From Minisyncoccota bacterium (lineage in GTDB: Bacteria > Patescibacteriota > Microgenomatia > Levybacterales > UBA12049), in assembly GCA_025449795.1 (NCBI GenBank), contig JANWIQ010000031.1, forward strand, positions 1 to 28,050: a DNA stretch of 28,050 bases, read 5' to 3'. A program made the position numbers and the translations under genes. The notes beneath the pieces are model-generated. The model was given only the letters and a program-made list of their open reading frames with translations. It was not told the DNA's origin and did not search any database. Of this stretch, positions 1 through 7,201 are shown piece by piece. Within the stretch, counting starts at the first letter, position 1, and each line of letters begins with the position of its first letter.

Positions 1-1473
1 ATTTTTTGCATATAAATTCTTTGTTTCTTTTTGCAACTTCTTTATCTCCTTGTATGCTTCTTGTAAGCCCTTTTGTGTGCGGATAATGCCTACCTTTTCC
101 CACATTACCGTCTGTAATTTCTGGAAAAGGTCGTCTGGCTGTACGCCCGATTTTTTTGCTGCAATTTTCTCCAGTCGTTTCATTTCTTCTGCAACTAATT
201 TTTCCGGAATGCTTTGTGGTTTTATTTTCTTTACGTCTTTTGCTGTCTGTATGCCAACTCTTCTTCCAAAAACCTGTCCCTCAGCAATAGAATTACCGCC
301 TAATCTATTGGCTCCGTGGATGGTTCTCGTTACTTCACCGGCTGCATAGAGACCAGGAACATCTGTCTGTCCCCATATACTAATATTTATGCCTCCCATC
401 ATATGATGCATACTTGGGGAAATTTCCATCATTTGTTTTCTAATATCAATGCCAACTTCCATGTGATCCTGGAAAACATCAGGAATGAGCTTTTCCGCTT
501 TGCCTTTTTCCCAATGGGTGACATCAAGATATACTGCGCCATGTTTTGTCCCTCTTCCTTCTAGGACTTCCTGATAGATGGCCCGTGTTACTTCATCTCT
601 TCCCGCCAGCTCCATTCTTTTTGGCTGGTATTTTGCCATAAACCGTTCGCCAAGTTTGTTTTTCAAAATTCCTCCATTGCCCCGTACTTTTTCTGTGACT
701 AATCTCCCTTTTTTCTCAGGTGGCCATGCCATACCTGTTGGATGGAATTGTACAAATTCCATATCAACTAATTGTGCACCAACATTGAGCGCCCATGCAT
801 ACCCTTCACCGGTATTTGTTGTGGCGTTGGTGTTGATACGATACATCATTCCTGCCCCGCCTGTTGCAACAATGGTTGCTTTTGCCGCAACAATAAGCTG
901 CTTTCCAGACTTTAAATCCATCAGGAATGCGCCAATGACGCGCTTATTCTTTACAAAAAGTTTTGTGACAAAATAATTATCAAAGTATGGAATTTTTAGT
1001 TTTTTTGCTTCCCTTACGAGGCCTTGCATCATTTCCCGTCCAGTGTAATCGCCTGCGCATAAATTAAGAGGGACTGTTTGTTTGCCGCTTGCCCACATGA
1101 AATATCTGCCATCAGGAAGTTTATCAAACTTCACGCCATAACTTTCCAAATCACGGATCCTGTCCGGCATTTCTTTAGAAAATACTTTTGCCATTTTATA
1201 ATTATTGATTTTCCATCCTCCATTAATGGTATCCTCAAAATGTTGTTTGGGTGTTGCAGGTGGTTGCATAGCAACATTAAGCCCTCCCATCGCCATTTCG
1301 GTATGGGCCAATCCCATGGTTTCTTTTCCTATGAGAAGAATCTTTGCGCCTTTTTTTGTTGCTTCAATTGCAGCGCGTAAACCTGCTCCTCCTGCGCCGA
1401 TGATAAGAATGTCGGTGGTAATAATTTGAGGTTCTGAAGATGTGTTTGCAGCTTTTGTTTTTACCTTTGCCAT
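1..1473 (-). CDS. FrdA/SdhA/NadB-family FAD-dependent oxidoreductase (C-terminus cut by window edge)
   Basis: The frame is open from an ATG at 1473 to base 1, giving 491 residues with no stop, so the C-terminus lies outside the window. Visible features are an N-terminal dinucleotide-binding GAGGAG (residues 26-31), an AHTEMAMGG segment whose His57 sits where SdhA/FrdA attach FAD covalently, QFHPTG, RGNGGILKN, HHMMGGI, and a C-terminal HGANRLGGNSIAEG FAD-binding segment. These identify the succinate dehydrogenase/fumarate reductase/L-aspartate oxidase flavoprotein family. HHMMGGI resembles the SdhA/FrdA His-containing motif more than NadB, and the usual RGEGG has Asn for Glu. The gene follows pyrB by 51 bp but has its own promoter-like sequence. 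Inference: it may take electrons from dihydroorotate oxidation or make aspartate-pathway intermediates. No iron-sulfur or membrane subunit is visible, so true SDH/FRD function is not shown. Confidence 0.85.
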   Translation of the reverse strand, partial: MAKVKTKAANTSSEPQIITTDILIIGAGGAGLRAAIEATKKGAKILLIGKETMGLAHTEMAMGGLNVAMQPPATPKQHFEDTINGGWKINNYKMAKVFSKEMPDRIRDLESYGVKFDKLPDGRYFMWASGKQTVPLNLCAGDYTGREMMQGLVREAKKLKIPYFDNYFVTKLFVKNKRVIGAFLMDLKSGKQLIVAAKATIVATGGAGMMYRINTNATTNTGEGYAWALNVGAQLVDMEFVQFHPTGMAWPPEKKGRLVTEKVRGNGGILKNKLGERFMAKYQPKRMELAGRDEVTRAIYQEVLEGRGTKHGAVYLDVTHWEKGKAEKLIPDVFQDHMEVGIDIRKQMMEISPSMHHMMGGINISIWGQTDVPGLYAAGEVTRTIHGANRLGGNSIAEGQVFGRRVGIQTAKDVKKIKPQSIPEKLVAEEMKRLEKIAAKKSGVQPDDLFQKLQTVMWEKVGIIRTQKGLQEAYKEIKKLQKETKNLYAKN

Positions 1474-1486
1474 ATGAATTTAAAAG

Positions 1487-1515
1487 AGTGTAGCAAGATT
1501 ATTCTAAGGTTTCAA
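1487..1515 (-). promoter_or_regulatory. Promoter candidate for the flavoprotein gene
   Basis: On the minus strand, TTGAAA (1510-1515), a 17-nt spacer ending in TGC, and TACACT (1487-1492) form a -35 / extended -10 pair. The -10 ends 13 nt before the ATG at 1473, so the predicted leader is only about 6-8 nt and there is no Shine-Dalgarno sequence. The site lies between pyrB and the flavoprotein gene, so the latter may be transcribed independently as well as by read-through. Confidence 0.5.
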
Positions 1516-1524
1516 TAGTCTAAG

Positions 1525-2460
1525 TCACTTCTTTAGTATTAGTTTCAATAATGCCATGCGGATATACATGCCGTTTTGCATTTGCTCTTTCATATAGACA
1601 CTTCGAGGGTCTGTATCTACTTCGGCAGTTATTTCTCCGACTCGTGGGAGAGGGTGCATCAGTATCATAGTTTTTTTAGCTAACTTCATTACTTCAGGAG
1701 TTATAATATATTTGTGTTTTAGTCTTTCGTATTCTTCTATATCTTCAAAACGCTCTTTTTGTACACGGGTGGCATATAAGATGTCAGCTGTACCAATGAC
1801 ATCTTCTAAACTTTCAACTTCTGTGACTGTTCCGCTCTGCTGTTTGATAGAGGCGACAATTTCCGGTGGCATCTGCAACACTTTTGGACTAACAAAGATA
1901 AATTTCTTTACTCCAAGCATGGCAAGCAGCTTAGTGTTGGAATGTACTGTCCTGCCATTTTTCATATCCCCTACTGCGCAGAAGGTGATTTGGGAAAAAT
2001 CTGGAAAATGACTGCGTATTGTATAGGCATCTAAGAGTGCTTGCGTAGGATGTTCGCCTTTTCCATCTCCTGCATTAATAATTGGAACATAACTTACCTT
2101 AGCAGCCTGAAGAGCAGCGCCTGTTTCTGGATGACGCATCACAATTGCGTCGGCATAGCAGCCAAAAGTGCGAATAGTATCTTCAAGAGTTTCTCCTTTT
2201 GCCACAGAGGATGCTTGCATTCCTAAAAGCTGAATGGTCCCTGCTCCGACCCGTTGCGTTGCGCTTACGAATGAGGAAAATGTTCTGCTGGACGGTTCAT
2301 AAAAAAGACAGGCAATAACTTTTCCTTTGAGGATATCGGTTCCATCTTTTTCTAAGACAATTTGCTTCATTTTGTCTGCTTCTGTAAAAACCAATGCGAC
2401 ATTTTCTTTGGTAAGTTGTTCTACGGAGATAAAGCTGTTGTTGAAGAAAGAATTATTCAT
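1525..2460 (-). CDS. pyrB: Aspartate carbamoyltransferase, catalytic chain
   Basis: Second step of UMP synthesis: carbamoyl phosphate plus aspartate gives carbamoyl aspartate. The 311-residue length is normal for the catalytic chain. The carbamoyl-phosphate loop reads EPSSRTFSSF (about residues 55-64; E. coli has STRTR), followed by AKGET (Lys88), MRHPETGA, GEHPTQALLD (136-145), GDMKNGRTVHS (164-174), RVQKERF and MHPLPRVGEI. The C-terminal NGMYIRMALL and the SSRTFSSF loop recall the ATCase domain of eukaryotic CAD rather than E. coli PyrB (from memory). No pyrI regulatory-chain gene is visible. The gene lies 90 bp after carB and 51 bp before the flavoprotein gene, on the same strand. The ATG at 2460 is preceded by its own -10 box and has no Shine-Dalgarno. 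Confidence 0.95.
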   Translation of the reverse strand: MNNSFFNNSFISVEQLTKENVALVFTEADKMKQIVLEKDGTDILKGKVIACLFYEPSSRTFSSFVSATQRVGAGTIQLLGMQASSVAKGETLEDTIRTFGCYADAIVMRHPETGAALQAAKVSYVPIINAGDGKGEHPTQALLDAYTIRSHFPDFSQITFCAVGDMKNGRTVHSNTKLLAMLGVKKFIFVSPKVLQMPPEIVASIKQQSGTVTEVESLEDVIGTADILYATRVQKERFEDIEEYERLKHKYIITPEVMKLAKKTMILMHPLPRVGEITAEVDTDPRSVYMKEQMQNGMYIRMALLKLILKK

Positions 2461-2467
2461 CGTTGTT

Positions 2468-2497
2468 AGTATACTATCTAATAGTACTTGGTTGCAA
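2468..2497 (-). promoter_or_regulatory. pyrB internal promoter candidate
   Basis: Minus-strand TTGCAA (2492-2497), an 18-nt spacer and TATACT (2468-2473). The -10 ends 7 nt before the pyrB ATG, so the transcript would start at or next to the start codon (leaderless). Confidence 0.5.
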
Positions 2498-2550
2498 TGA
2501 GCTTGGGTAAAAAATTAAGAAGTATGAATTAAACGAAAACCCTTAATCCA

Positions 2551-5500
2551 TTACTCATATTCTTCCCAAGATTTAATTGCAAGATCAGTAAGGGAATACT
2601 TGGTAATAGCATCGATAAAAAGTCGTGCATTTTTTATTTTTGTAAAAAGGGAAACATTGGCATCAATGGCACCTCTGCGTATTGCAAAACTATCTTTCAT
2701 GGACTTTGGCAAATTCCTATCAACAATATTAATAACCAAATCCACTTTTCCCTCCTGTATAAGTGTGAGGACATTGGGAGTTTTGTTGTCATAAATTTTG
2801 TAGACTTTTGTGAGGGAAATACCTGCTTGAGATAAGAAATCGTAGGTATGCTGTGTGGCAAAAAAAGGAAGATTTTTTTTGGCGAGCTGTTTAACGCTTT
2901 TCAAAAATTTTTCTTTCTTCTCGTCTCCAGAAAGACTAATAAATACACCTTTTTCCGGAATATGTCCGCCTACTGCAAGATATCCTTTGAGATATGCTTC
3001 TTCAACTGTATCTCCAAAACATGCAACTTCTCCAGTGGATGCCATTTCTACATGTGGGGTTGGATCTGCGCCTTTCAGGCGAGAAAAGGAGAATTGTGGG
3101 ACTTTTACTGCAACAAATGTGGGATCTGGGATTTGAGATCCTGAAACAAGTTCAGGATGACTTTTCATTTTGTTGGCAGAAACGGGTTGTACAGTTTTCT
3201 CGAATAAGCACTGCACGAATAAATCCATCAAATTAACACCAGTCACTTTGGAGATAAAAGGAAATGTGCGGGATGCGCGCACATTTACCTCGATGACGAG
3301 TACTTCATTATTTTTTGCTAAGAATTGAATATTGAAAGGACCGGTGATGTGCAGTGCTTTCGCAATTTTTCCTGCTGCTCTGGACATTTTTTCTTTTGTT
3401 GTTTTACTTACCTCTTGTGTAGGAAGTACTACGGTTGCGTCTCCAGAATGGACTCCCGCATTTTCTATATGTTCGGAAATAACATATGCTTTGATATCTC
3501 CTTTTTGTGCAACAGCATCAAATTCAAGCTCTTTGGCTTGTTCGTAAAATCTTGAAATAGTAACCGGATGTTGTCGCGAGACAATGGTTGCCTCTTTCAG
3601 AAATTTTTCCAAATCTTCTTTGTTGCCACAGACATTCATCGCACTGCCAGAGAGTACATAGGAGGGGCGGATAAGCACAGGATATCCAACTCTTTTCGCA
3701 AAATCTTCTGCAGCAGAAAGGCTACTTACGCTTTCCCATGCCGGCTGTAAAATTTTTAAAGTGTCACAGAGTGCGGAGAACTTGCTTCTATCCTCAGCAA
3801 TATCAATATTTTCTGCACTTGTCCCAAGCAGTTTTACCCCAAAATGAAAAAGTGCTTGTGCCCTATTATTGGGCGTTTGGCCGCCGACTGAAAGAATAAT
3901 TCCCTCAGGATGTTCGAATTCATAGATGTCGGTAATACGCTCAAAGCTCATTTCCTCAAAATACAACCTGTCGGAAATGTCATAATCTGTAGAAACAGTT
4001 TCTGGATTGCAATTAATGACAATAGATTTTTTCTTGTATTTTTTTAGTGCCATCACTGTGGAGACGCTTGTCCAATCAAATTCTACAGAAGAGCCAATTC
4101 TATATGGACCAGACCCAAGGACAATGACACCATTTTTTCCTGTGGGAGCAACATCGTGATGATTGCCATTGTAGGTCATGTAGAGATAGTTGGTTTTTGC
4201 TGGAAATTCTGCTGCAAGTGTGTCAATTTGAAATACCGATGGGAGAATGCCCAACTCTTTTCTTATATTACGTACTGCAATGCCGGTCTGATTGGTAAGC
4301 ATGCCGATCCGTCTGTCGGAAAATCCCAATTCTTTCATATGGCGAAGCTTACTGGTGAGGAGGTGGGGGTGCGCGCGAAGGGTTTCTTCTTCTTTAACAA
4401 TATTTTTAATGCGGGACAAAAACCACGGGTCTATGCCAGTAAGGTGATGCAATGTTGGTATCGTTATGCCTTGTCTAAGCGCTGCTGCAATTGCCCACAT
4501 ACGTTTGGAGGTGGGATATTTGAGTGCATCGTGTAATTCTGTTTTGGTAAACGTTGGTGTATCATCCACGGCGCCCGTATACGTAAGGTCATACATGCGA
4601 ATTGCTTTTTGGTATGCTTCTCCAAAAGTCCGTCCAATTCCCATTGCCTCACCAACAGATTTCATACTGCTGCCAATGCGAAGTTCTGCGCCTTTAAATT
4701 TTTCCATATCCCATCGGGGAAGTTTTACGACGATATAATCAAGACTTGGTTCAAAACATGCAGACGTTACTTTTGTCACAGAATTGCGAAGTTTGGGGAG
4801 AGCATAGCCAAGTGCTAATTTTGCTGCAACGTAGGCAAGAGGATAGCCGGTTGCCTTACTTGCAAGGGCAGAGCTTCGGGAAAGTCGGGCATTTACTTCA
4901 ATGACAAAATAATCAAGCGTTAAGGGTGAAGCGTTAAGGGTGAAGTTACCCTTAGGGTTGAGGGCGAATTGGACATTGCATTCTCCGACAATGCCTAAGC
5001 TTCGTACGATTTTAATCGATGCTGCTCGAAGTTGGTGATATTCGGTATTGGTAAGCGTTTGGCTAGGCGCAATAACAACAGATTCTCCGGTATGGATGCC
5101 AAGAGGGTCCATATTTTCCATATTGCAGACGGTAATGCAATTATCGTCTTTGTCCCGTACTACTTCATATTCAATTTCCTTGTAATGATGAAGATATTGT
5201 TCTACGAGTACTTGGGGCACAAAGGAAAATGCATGAGTGACAATGCTCATAAGCTCTTCCATATTTTTTGCGATACCACTTCCCTGCCCTCCCAAAGAAA
5301 ATCCGGAACGTACCATTACGGGAAATCCTAATTTTTTTGCAATTTTTTTCGCTTTTTCTATAGACGTTGCTGCTTCACTGAGAGGAGTTGGAATATGGAT
5401 GGTTGCCAAGTGGTTTGCAAATGCTTGTCGGTCTTCGGTAAGCATAATGGCAGAAATTGGGGTACCCAAAATAGCCACATGATATTTTTCTAGTATGCCT

Positions 5501-5811
5501 TTTTTGGTAAGTGAGATACCGCAATTGAGCGCTGTTTGCCCTCCAAAAGAAAGCAAGATACCATCTGGTTTTTCTTTCTTGATAATTTGCTCCACAAAAT
5601 AATCAGTAACAGGCAAAAAATACACTATGTCTGCCAAAAGGCGAGAAGTTTGGATGGTTGCAATATTTGGATTTACGAGAATTGTCCGAATACCCTCTTC
5701 TTTGAGCGCTTTAATCGCCTGGGACCCGGAATAATCAAATTCTCCTGCTTGGCCAATTTGCAAAGCGCCGGAACCCAGGATAAGGATCTTCTTATACTTT
5801 TTATTTTTCAT
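2551..5811 (-). CDS. carB: Carbamoyl-phosphate synthase large subunit
   Basis: Makes carbamoyl phosphate from bicarbonate, ammonia (channelled from CarA) and 2 ATP. At 1086 residues it has the full layout: N-terminal ATP-grasp half (about 1-400), oligomerisation region (400-550), second ATP-grasp half (560-940) and a C-terminal MGS-like regulatory domain (945-1086). Recognisable segments include GSGALQIGQAGEFDYSG, SFGGQTALNCG, EVNARLSRSSALASKATGYP, LGSGPYRIGSSVEFDW, NPETVSTDYD, SYVLSGSAMNV and VAVKVPQFSFSRL. QIDTLAAEF followed by TNYLYMTY resembles the eukaryotic CAD version. Two segments look repeat-derived: residues about 288-299 (TLNASPLTL) and about 884-893 (SHPELVSGSQ), both in loops, both keeping the frame. 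The carA-carB gap of 140 bp holds a palindromic repeat. The start is the ATG at 5811, with no Shine-Dalgarno. Confidence 0.97.
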   Translation of the reverse strand: MKNKKYKKILILGSGALQIGQAGEFDYSGSQAIKALKEEGIRTILVNPNIATIQTSRLLADIVYFLPVTDYFVEQIIKKEKPDGILLSFGGQTALNCGISLTKKGILEKYHVAILGTPISAIMLTEDRQAFANHLATIHIPTPLSEAATSIEKAKKIAKKLGFPVMVRSGFSLGGQGSGIAKNMEELMSIVTHAFSFVPQVLVEQYLHHYKEIEYEVVRDKDDNCITVCNMENMDPLGIHTGESVVIAPSQTLTNTEYHQLRAASIKIVRSLGIVGECNVQFALNPKGNFTLNASPLTLDYFVIEVNARLSRSSALASKATGYPLAYVAAKLALGYALPKLRNSVTKVTSACFEPSLDYIVVKLPRWDMEKFKGAELRIGSSMKSVGEAMGIGRTFGEAYQKAIRMYDLTYTGAVDDTPTFTKTELHDALKYPTSKRMWAIAAALRQGITIPTLHHLTGIDPWFLSRIKNIVKEEETLRAHPHLLTSKLRHMKELGFSDRRIGMLTNQTGIAVRNIRKELGILPSVFQIDTLAAEFPAKTNYLYMTYNGNHHDVAPTGKNGVIVLGSGPYRIGSSVEFDWTSVSTVMALKKYKKKSIVINCNPETVSTDYDISDRLYFEEMSFERITDIYEFEHPEGIILSVGGQTPNNRAQALFHFGVKLLGTSAENIDIAEDRSKFSALCDTLKILQPAWESVSSLSAAEDFAKRVGYPVLIRPSYVLSGSAMNVCGNKEDLEKFLKEATIVSRQHPVTISRFYEQAKELEFDAVAQKGDIKAYVISEHIENAGVHSGDATVVLPTQEVSKTTKEKMSRAAGKIAKALHITGPFNIQFLAKNNEVLVIEVNVRASRTFPFISKVTGVNLMDLFVQCLFEKTVQPVSANKMKSHPELVSGSQIPDPTFVAVKVPQFSFSRLKGADPTPHVEMASTGEVACFGDTVEEAYLKGYLAVGGHIPEKGVFISLSGDEKKEKFLKSVKQLAKKNLPFFATQHTYDFLSQAGISLTKVYKIYDNKTPNVLTLIQEGKVDLVINIVDRNLPKSMKDSFAIRRGAIDANVSLFTKIKNARLFIDAITKYSLTDLAIKSWEEYE
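3135..3161. repeat. Palindromic repeat half-unit inserted in frame in carB
   Basis: An imperfect palindrome built on ATCCTGAA / TTCAGGAT with a short spacer. Read with carB it encodes SHPELVSGSQ. It is nearly identical (about one mismatch in 25 bp) to the left half of the intergenic element at 5872-5934, only 2.7 kb away. The frame is kept and the insertion sits just before VAVKVPQFSFSRL, at a variable loop of CarB. Confidence 0.85.
4917..4944. repeat. 14-bp tandem repeat inside carB
   Basis: Two perfect copies of GCGTTAAGGGTGAA lie head to tail at 4917-4930 and 4931-4944, followed by a related inverted piece (ACCCTTAGGG). In carB they encode the extra residues TLNASPLTL between VQFALNPKGN and YFVIEVNARLSRS, where other CarB proteins have only a few residues. 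This is a second repeat-derived insertion in the same gene. Confidence 0.8.
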
Positions 5812-5871
5812 AATTTTTAATTTTAAATATCAAGTTCTTCTTAGGACCTATTTGAAAAGTCAATCTTCTTT

Positions 5872-5934
5872 GTCTTCCTGAACTTGTTTCAGGATCTAAG
5901 TTTTTTAGAGATGCTGAAATAAATTCAGCATGAC
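5872..5934. repeat. Complete two-arm palindromic repeat element between carA and carB
   Basis: The left palindrome (CCTGAA / TTCAGG, 5872-5897) and the right palindrome (ATGCTGAA / TTCAGCAT, 5907-5934) are joined by a T-rich linker. The outer ends (GTC-TCCTGAA and TTCAGCATGAC) also pair, so the whole 63-bp unit folds as one cruciform-like element. The left half matches the insertion inside carB. It fills much of the carA-carB gap and could also act as a processing or transcription-attenuating hairpin in the operon mRNA. Confidence 0.8.
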
Positions 5935-5951
5935 AACTTTTTAACATGGCC

Positions 5952-7022
5952 TTAGACTCGCTCTAAAAAGTAATCAAATATCCACTCCGTATCTACTGGA
6001 CCTGGATTGGCCTCTGGATGAAATTGTGCTGCCATAAATGGATATTTGGTATGGATAATGCCTTCATTGGTATTGTCGTTGGCATTCACAAACCACTCCC
6101 GAAACCCTGGTGGTATTTCCCCAACGGCAAACCCATGATTTTGCGTGGTAATGTAGCAGTTTTTGCTCCCCATGAGGATACACGGTTGGTTTTGACCACG
6201 ATGGCCAAATTTTAGTTTGTAGGTATCCCCTCCCGCAGCAAGTGCCATGAGTTGGTTGCCAAGGCACACGCCAAGCGTTGGAGTTTTATTTTCCAATGCC
6301 TTTTTAATAGTAGTGATAGTGGCCGTTGCCATTTTTGGGTCTCCTGGTCCATTGGAAATAATAAGGCCATCAAAAGGGATTCCATCTCTTTTGAAAGGAT
6401 CATAATCCCAGGGTGCGGTAATTACGCGTACTCCTCTTTTTAGCAAACAGCGCTGCATATTTCTTTTTGCGCCACAATCAATCATGAGAATTGTTTTAAG
6501 TTTGGTGGATAGGGTCTCTGCTTGTGGAGAGCTAACAAAAAGAGACTTTGGGGAAACACGGGCAACCAAATTATTTGTATTCGGGTCGTGAAAGTCTATA
6601 TTTTTGTCTCCTTCGATGACAATTTTTCCGAGTTGTGAGCCGTTATCACGAAGATATTGGGTGAGAAAACGCGTGTCTTTTATTTCTACTGCTGGGACTT
6701 TCTGCTTTGTAAGCCATGCGCCAAGTGTCATGGTGCTTTGGTAATGAGAAGGAGTATCAATATAGTTACTGACAACAAGTCCTGCAATATGTACTCTGTC
6801 ACTCTCCCATAACTTTTTTTCCGGCACACCATAGCTGCCAATAAGCGGATAGGTACTCACTAAAATTTGTCCCTCAAAAGAGGGATCGGTAAAGGCTTCG
6901 GGATACCCAACCATACCGGTGGAAAAAACAACCTCACCGGCAATCCCCTTCTGGTAGCCCCAGGAAAATCCTTCAAAGGTTTGCCCATCCTTAAAAACAA
7001 GATATGCTTTTTTTTGTTTCAT
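5952..7022 (-). CDS. carA: Carbamoyl-phosphate synthase small (glutaminase) subunit
   Basis: Hydrolyses glutamine and passes ammonia to CarB. The N-terminal CPSase small domain (about 1-150) starts AYLVFKDGQTFEG. The class I glutamine amidotransferase domain (about 185-356) has IDCGAKRN, SNGPGDP, the nucleophile Cys253 in GVCLGNQ (Asn where His is usual) and QFHPEANPGP with the catalytic His/Glu. Length is 356 residues from the ATG at 7022. An upstream TTG at 7070 would add 16 residues, but these are encoded by the terminator hairpin and do not fit the family, so the ATG is chosen. That ATG lies right after the T-run of a terminator-like hairpin, and there is no Shine-Dalgarno at normal spacing (a GAAGG sits in the hairpin loop, 12 nt away). 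First gene of carA-carB-pyrB. Confidence 0.96.
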   Translation of the reverse strand: MKQKKAYLVFKDGQTFEGFSWGYQKGIAGEVVFSTGMVGYPEAFTDPSFEGQILVSTYPLIGSYGVPEKKLWESDRVHIAGLVVSNYIDTPSHYQSTMTLGAWLTKQKVPAVEIKDTRFLTQYLRDNGSQLGKIVIEGDKNIDFHDPNTNNLVARVSPKSLFVSSPQAETLSTKLKTILMIDCGAKRNMQRCLLKRGVRVITAPWDYDPFKRDGIPFDGLIISNGPGDPKMATATITTIKKALENKTPTLGVCLGNQLMALAAGGDTYKLKFGHRGQNQPCILMGSKNCYITTQNHGFAVGEIPPGFREWFVNANDNTNEGIIHTKYPFMAAQFHPEANPGPVDTEWIFDYFLERV

Positions 7023-7046
7023 AAAAAAAACAGGCCTTCGCCTGTT
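7023..7046 (-). terminator. Attenuator-type terminator immediately before the carA start codon
   Basis: On the minus strand AACAGGC, loop GAAG, GCCTGTT, then a run of T that ends at base 7023, one base before the carA ATG. The 7-bp GC-containing stem plus U-tract is a standard intrinsic terminator. The stop codon of the leader ORF overlaps the first stem base. Placed between promoter and carA, it must be read through for carA to be expressed. Confidence 0.75.
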
Positions 7047-7108
7047 CAAACAGAAATGGCAGATGCACAAATATTCTTAATTCGAAGAAATACCATATAT
7101 TTTTCCAT
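7046..7108 (-). CDS. Leader peptide candidate for the pyrimidine operon (20 codons)
   Basis: ATG at 7108, stop TGA at 7048-7046, giving MEKYMVFLRIKN followed by ICASAISV. The ORF fills the space between two terminator-like hairpins, and its stop codon overlaps the stem of the second. This is the arrangement expected for coupled transcription-translation attenuation, as in enterobacterial pyrBI, but nothing in the peptide itself shows function. There is no Shine-Dalgarno; the ATG follows directly on the T-run of the first hairpin. It could be a chance ORF. Confidence 0.4.
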   Translation of the reverse strand: MEKYMVFLRIKNICASAISV

Positions 7109-7132
7109 AAAAAATCCAGAGTAGTCTCTGGG
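7109..7132 (-). promoter_or_regulatory. First leader hairpin of carA, terminator-like
   Basis: Minus-strand CCAGAG, loop ACTA, CTCTGG, then A and six T. The stem is 6 bp and the predicted transcript start (about 7130) is almost at its 5' edge, so the RNA would begin with this hairpin. It could protect the 5' end, terminate, or bind a regulator. The CCAGAGA core weakly recalls the PyrR-binding loop, but the rest of that consensus is absent. Confidence 0.5.
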
Positions 7133-7137
7133 ATTAA

Positions 7138-7166
7138 ACTATAGCGTAAGTTGAAAAAACTGTCAA
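7138..7166 (-). promoter_or_regulatory. Strong sigma70-type promoter of the pyrimidine operon
   Basis: Minus-strand TTGACA (7161-7166, perfect), a 17-nt spacer and TATAGT (7138-7143). Predicted start is near 7130, giving a leader of about 110 nt before carA that contains two hairpins and the leader ORF. Confidence 0.8.
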
Positions 7167-7193
7167 TTGTTAAAGCAATTGTGAAAGCAATTG
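7164..7193. promoter_or_regulatory. Three phased CAATTG boxes overlapping the -35: operator candidate
   Basis: Perfect palindromes CAATTG at 7164-7169, 7176-7181 and 7188-7193, each 12 bp from the next and sharing flanking AAAGCAATTGT. The first overlaps the -35 hexamer. Regular spacing upstream of a strong promoter suggests a repressor or activator binding array; no regulator gene is in the window. Confidence 0.5.
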
Positions 7194-7201
7194 TTGGGAA
7201 A

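Noticed and set aside
7023..7070. 16-residue N-terminal extension of CarA from a TTG codon
   Set aside because: Encoded by the terminator hairpin; CarA proteins begin at the AYLVFKDG segment, matching the ATG at 7022.
7109..7132. PyrR-binding site in the carA leader
   Set aside because: Only CCAGAGA agrees with what I recall of the PyrR loop; the remaining consensus and the PyrR-type antiterminator are not seen, so it is not called.
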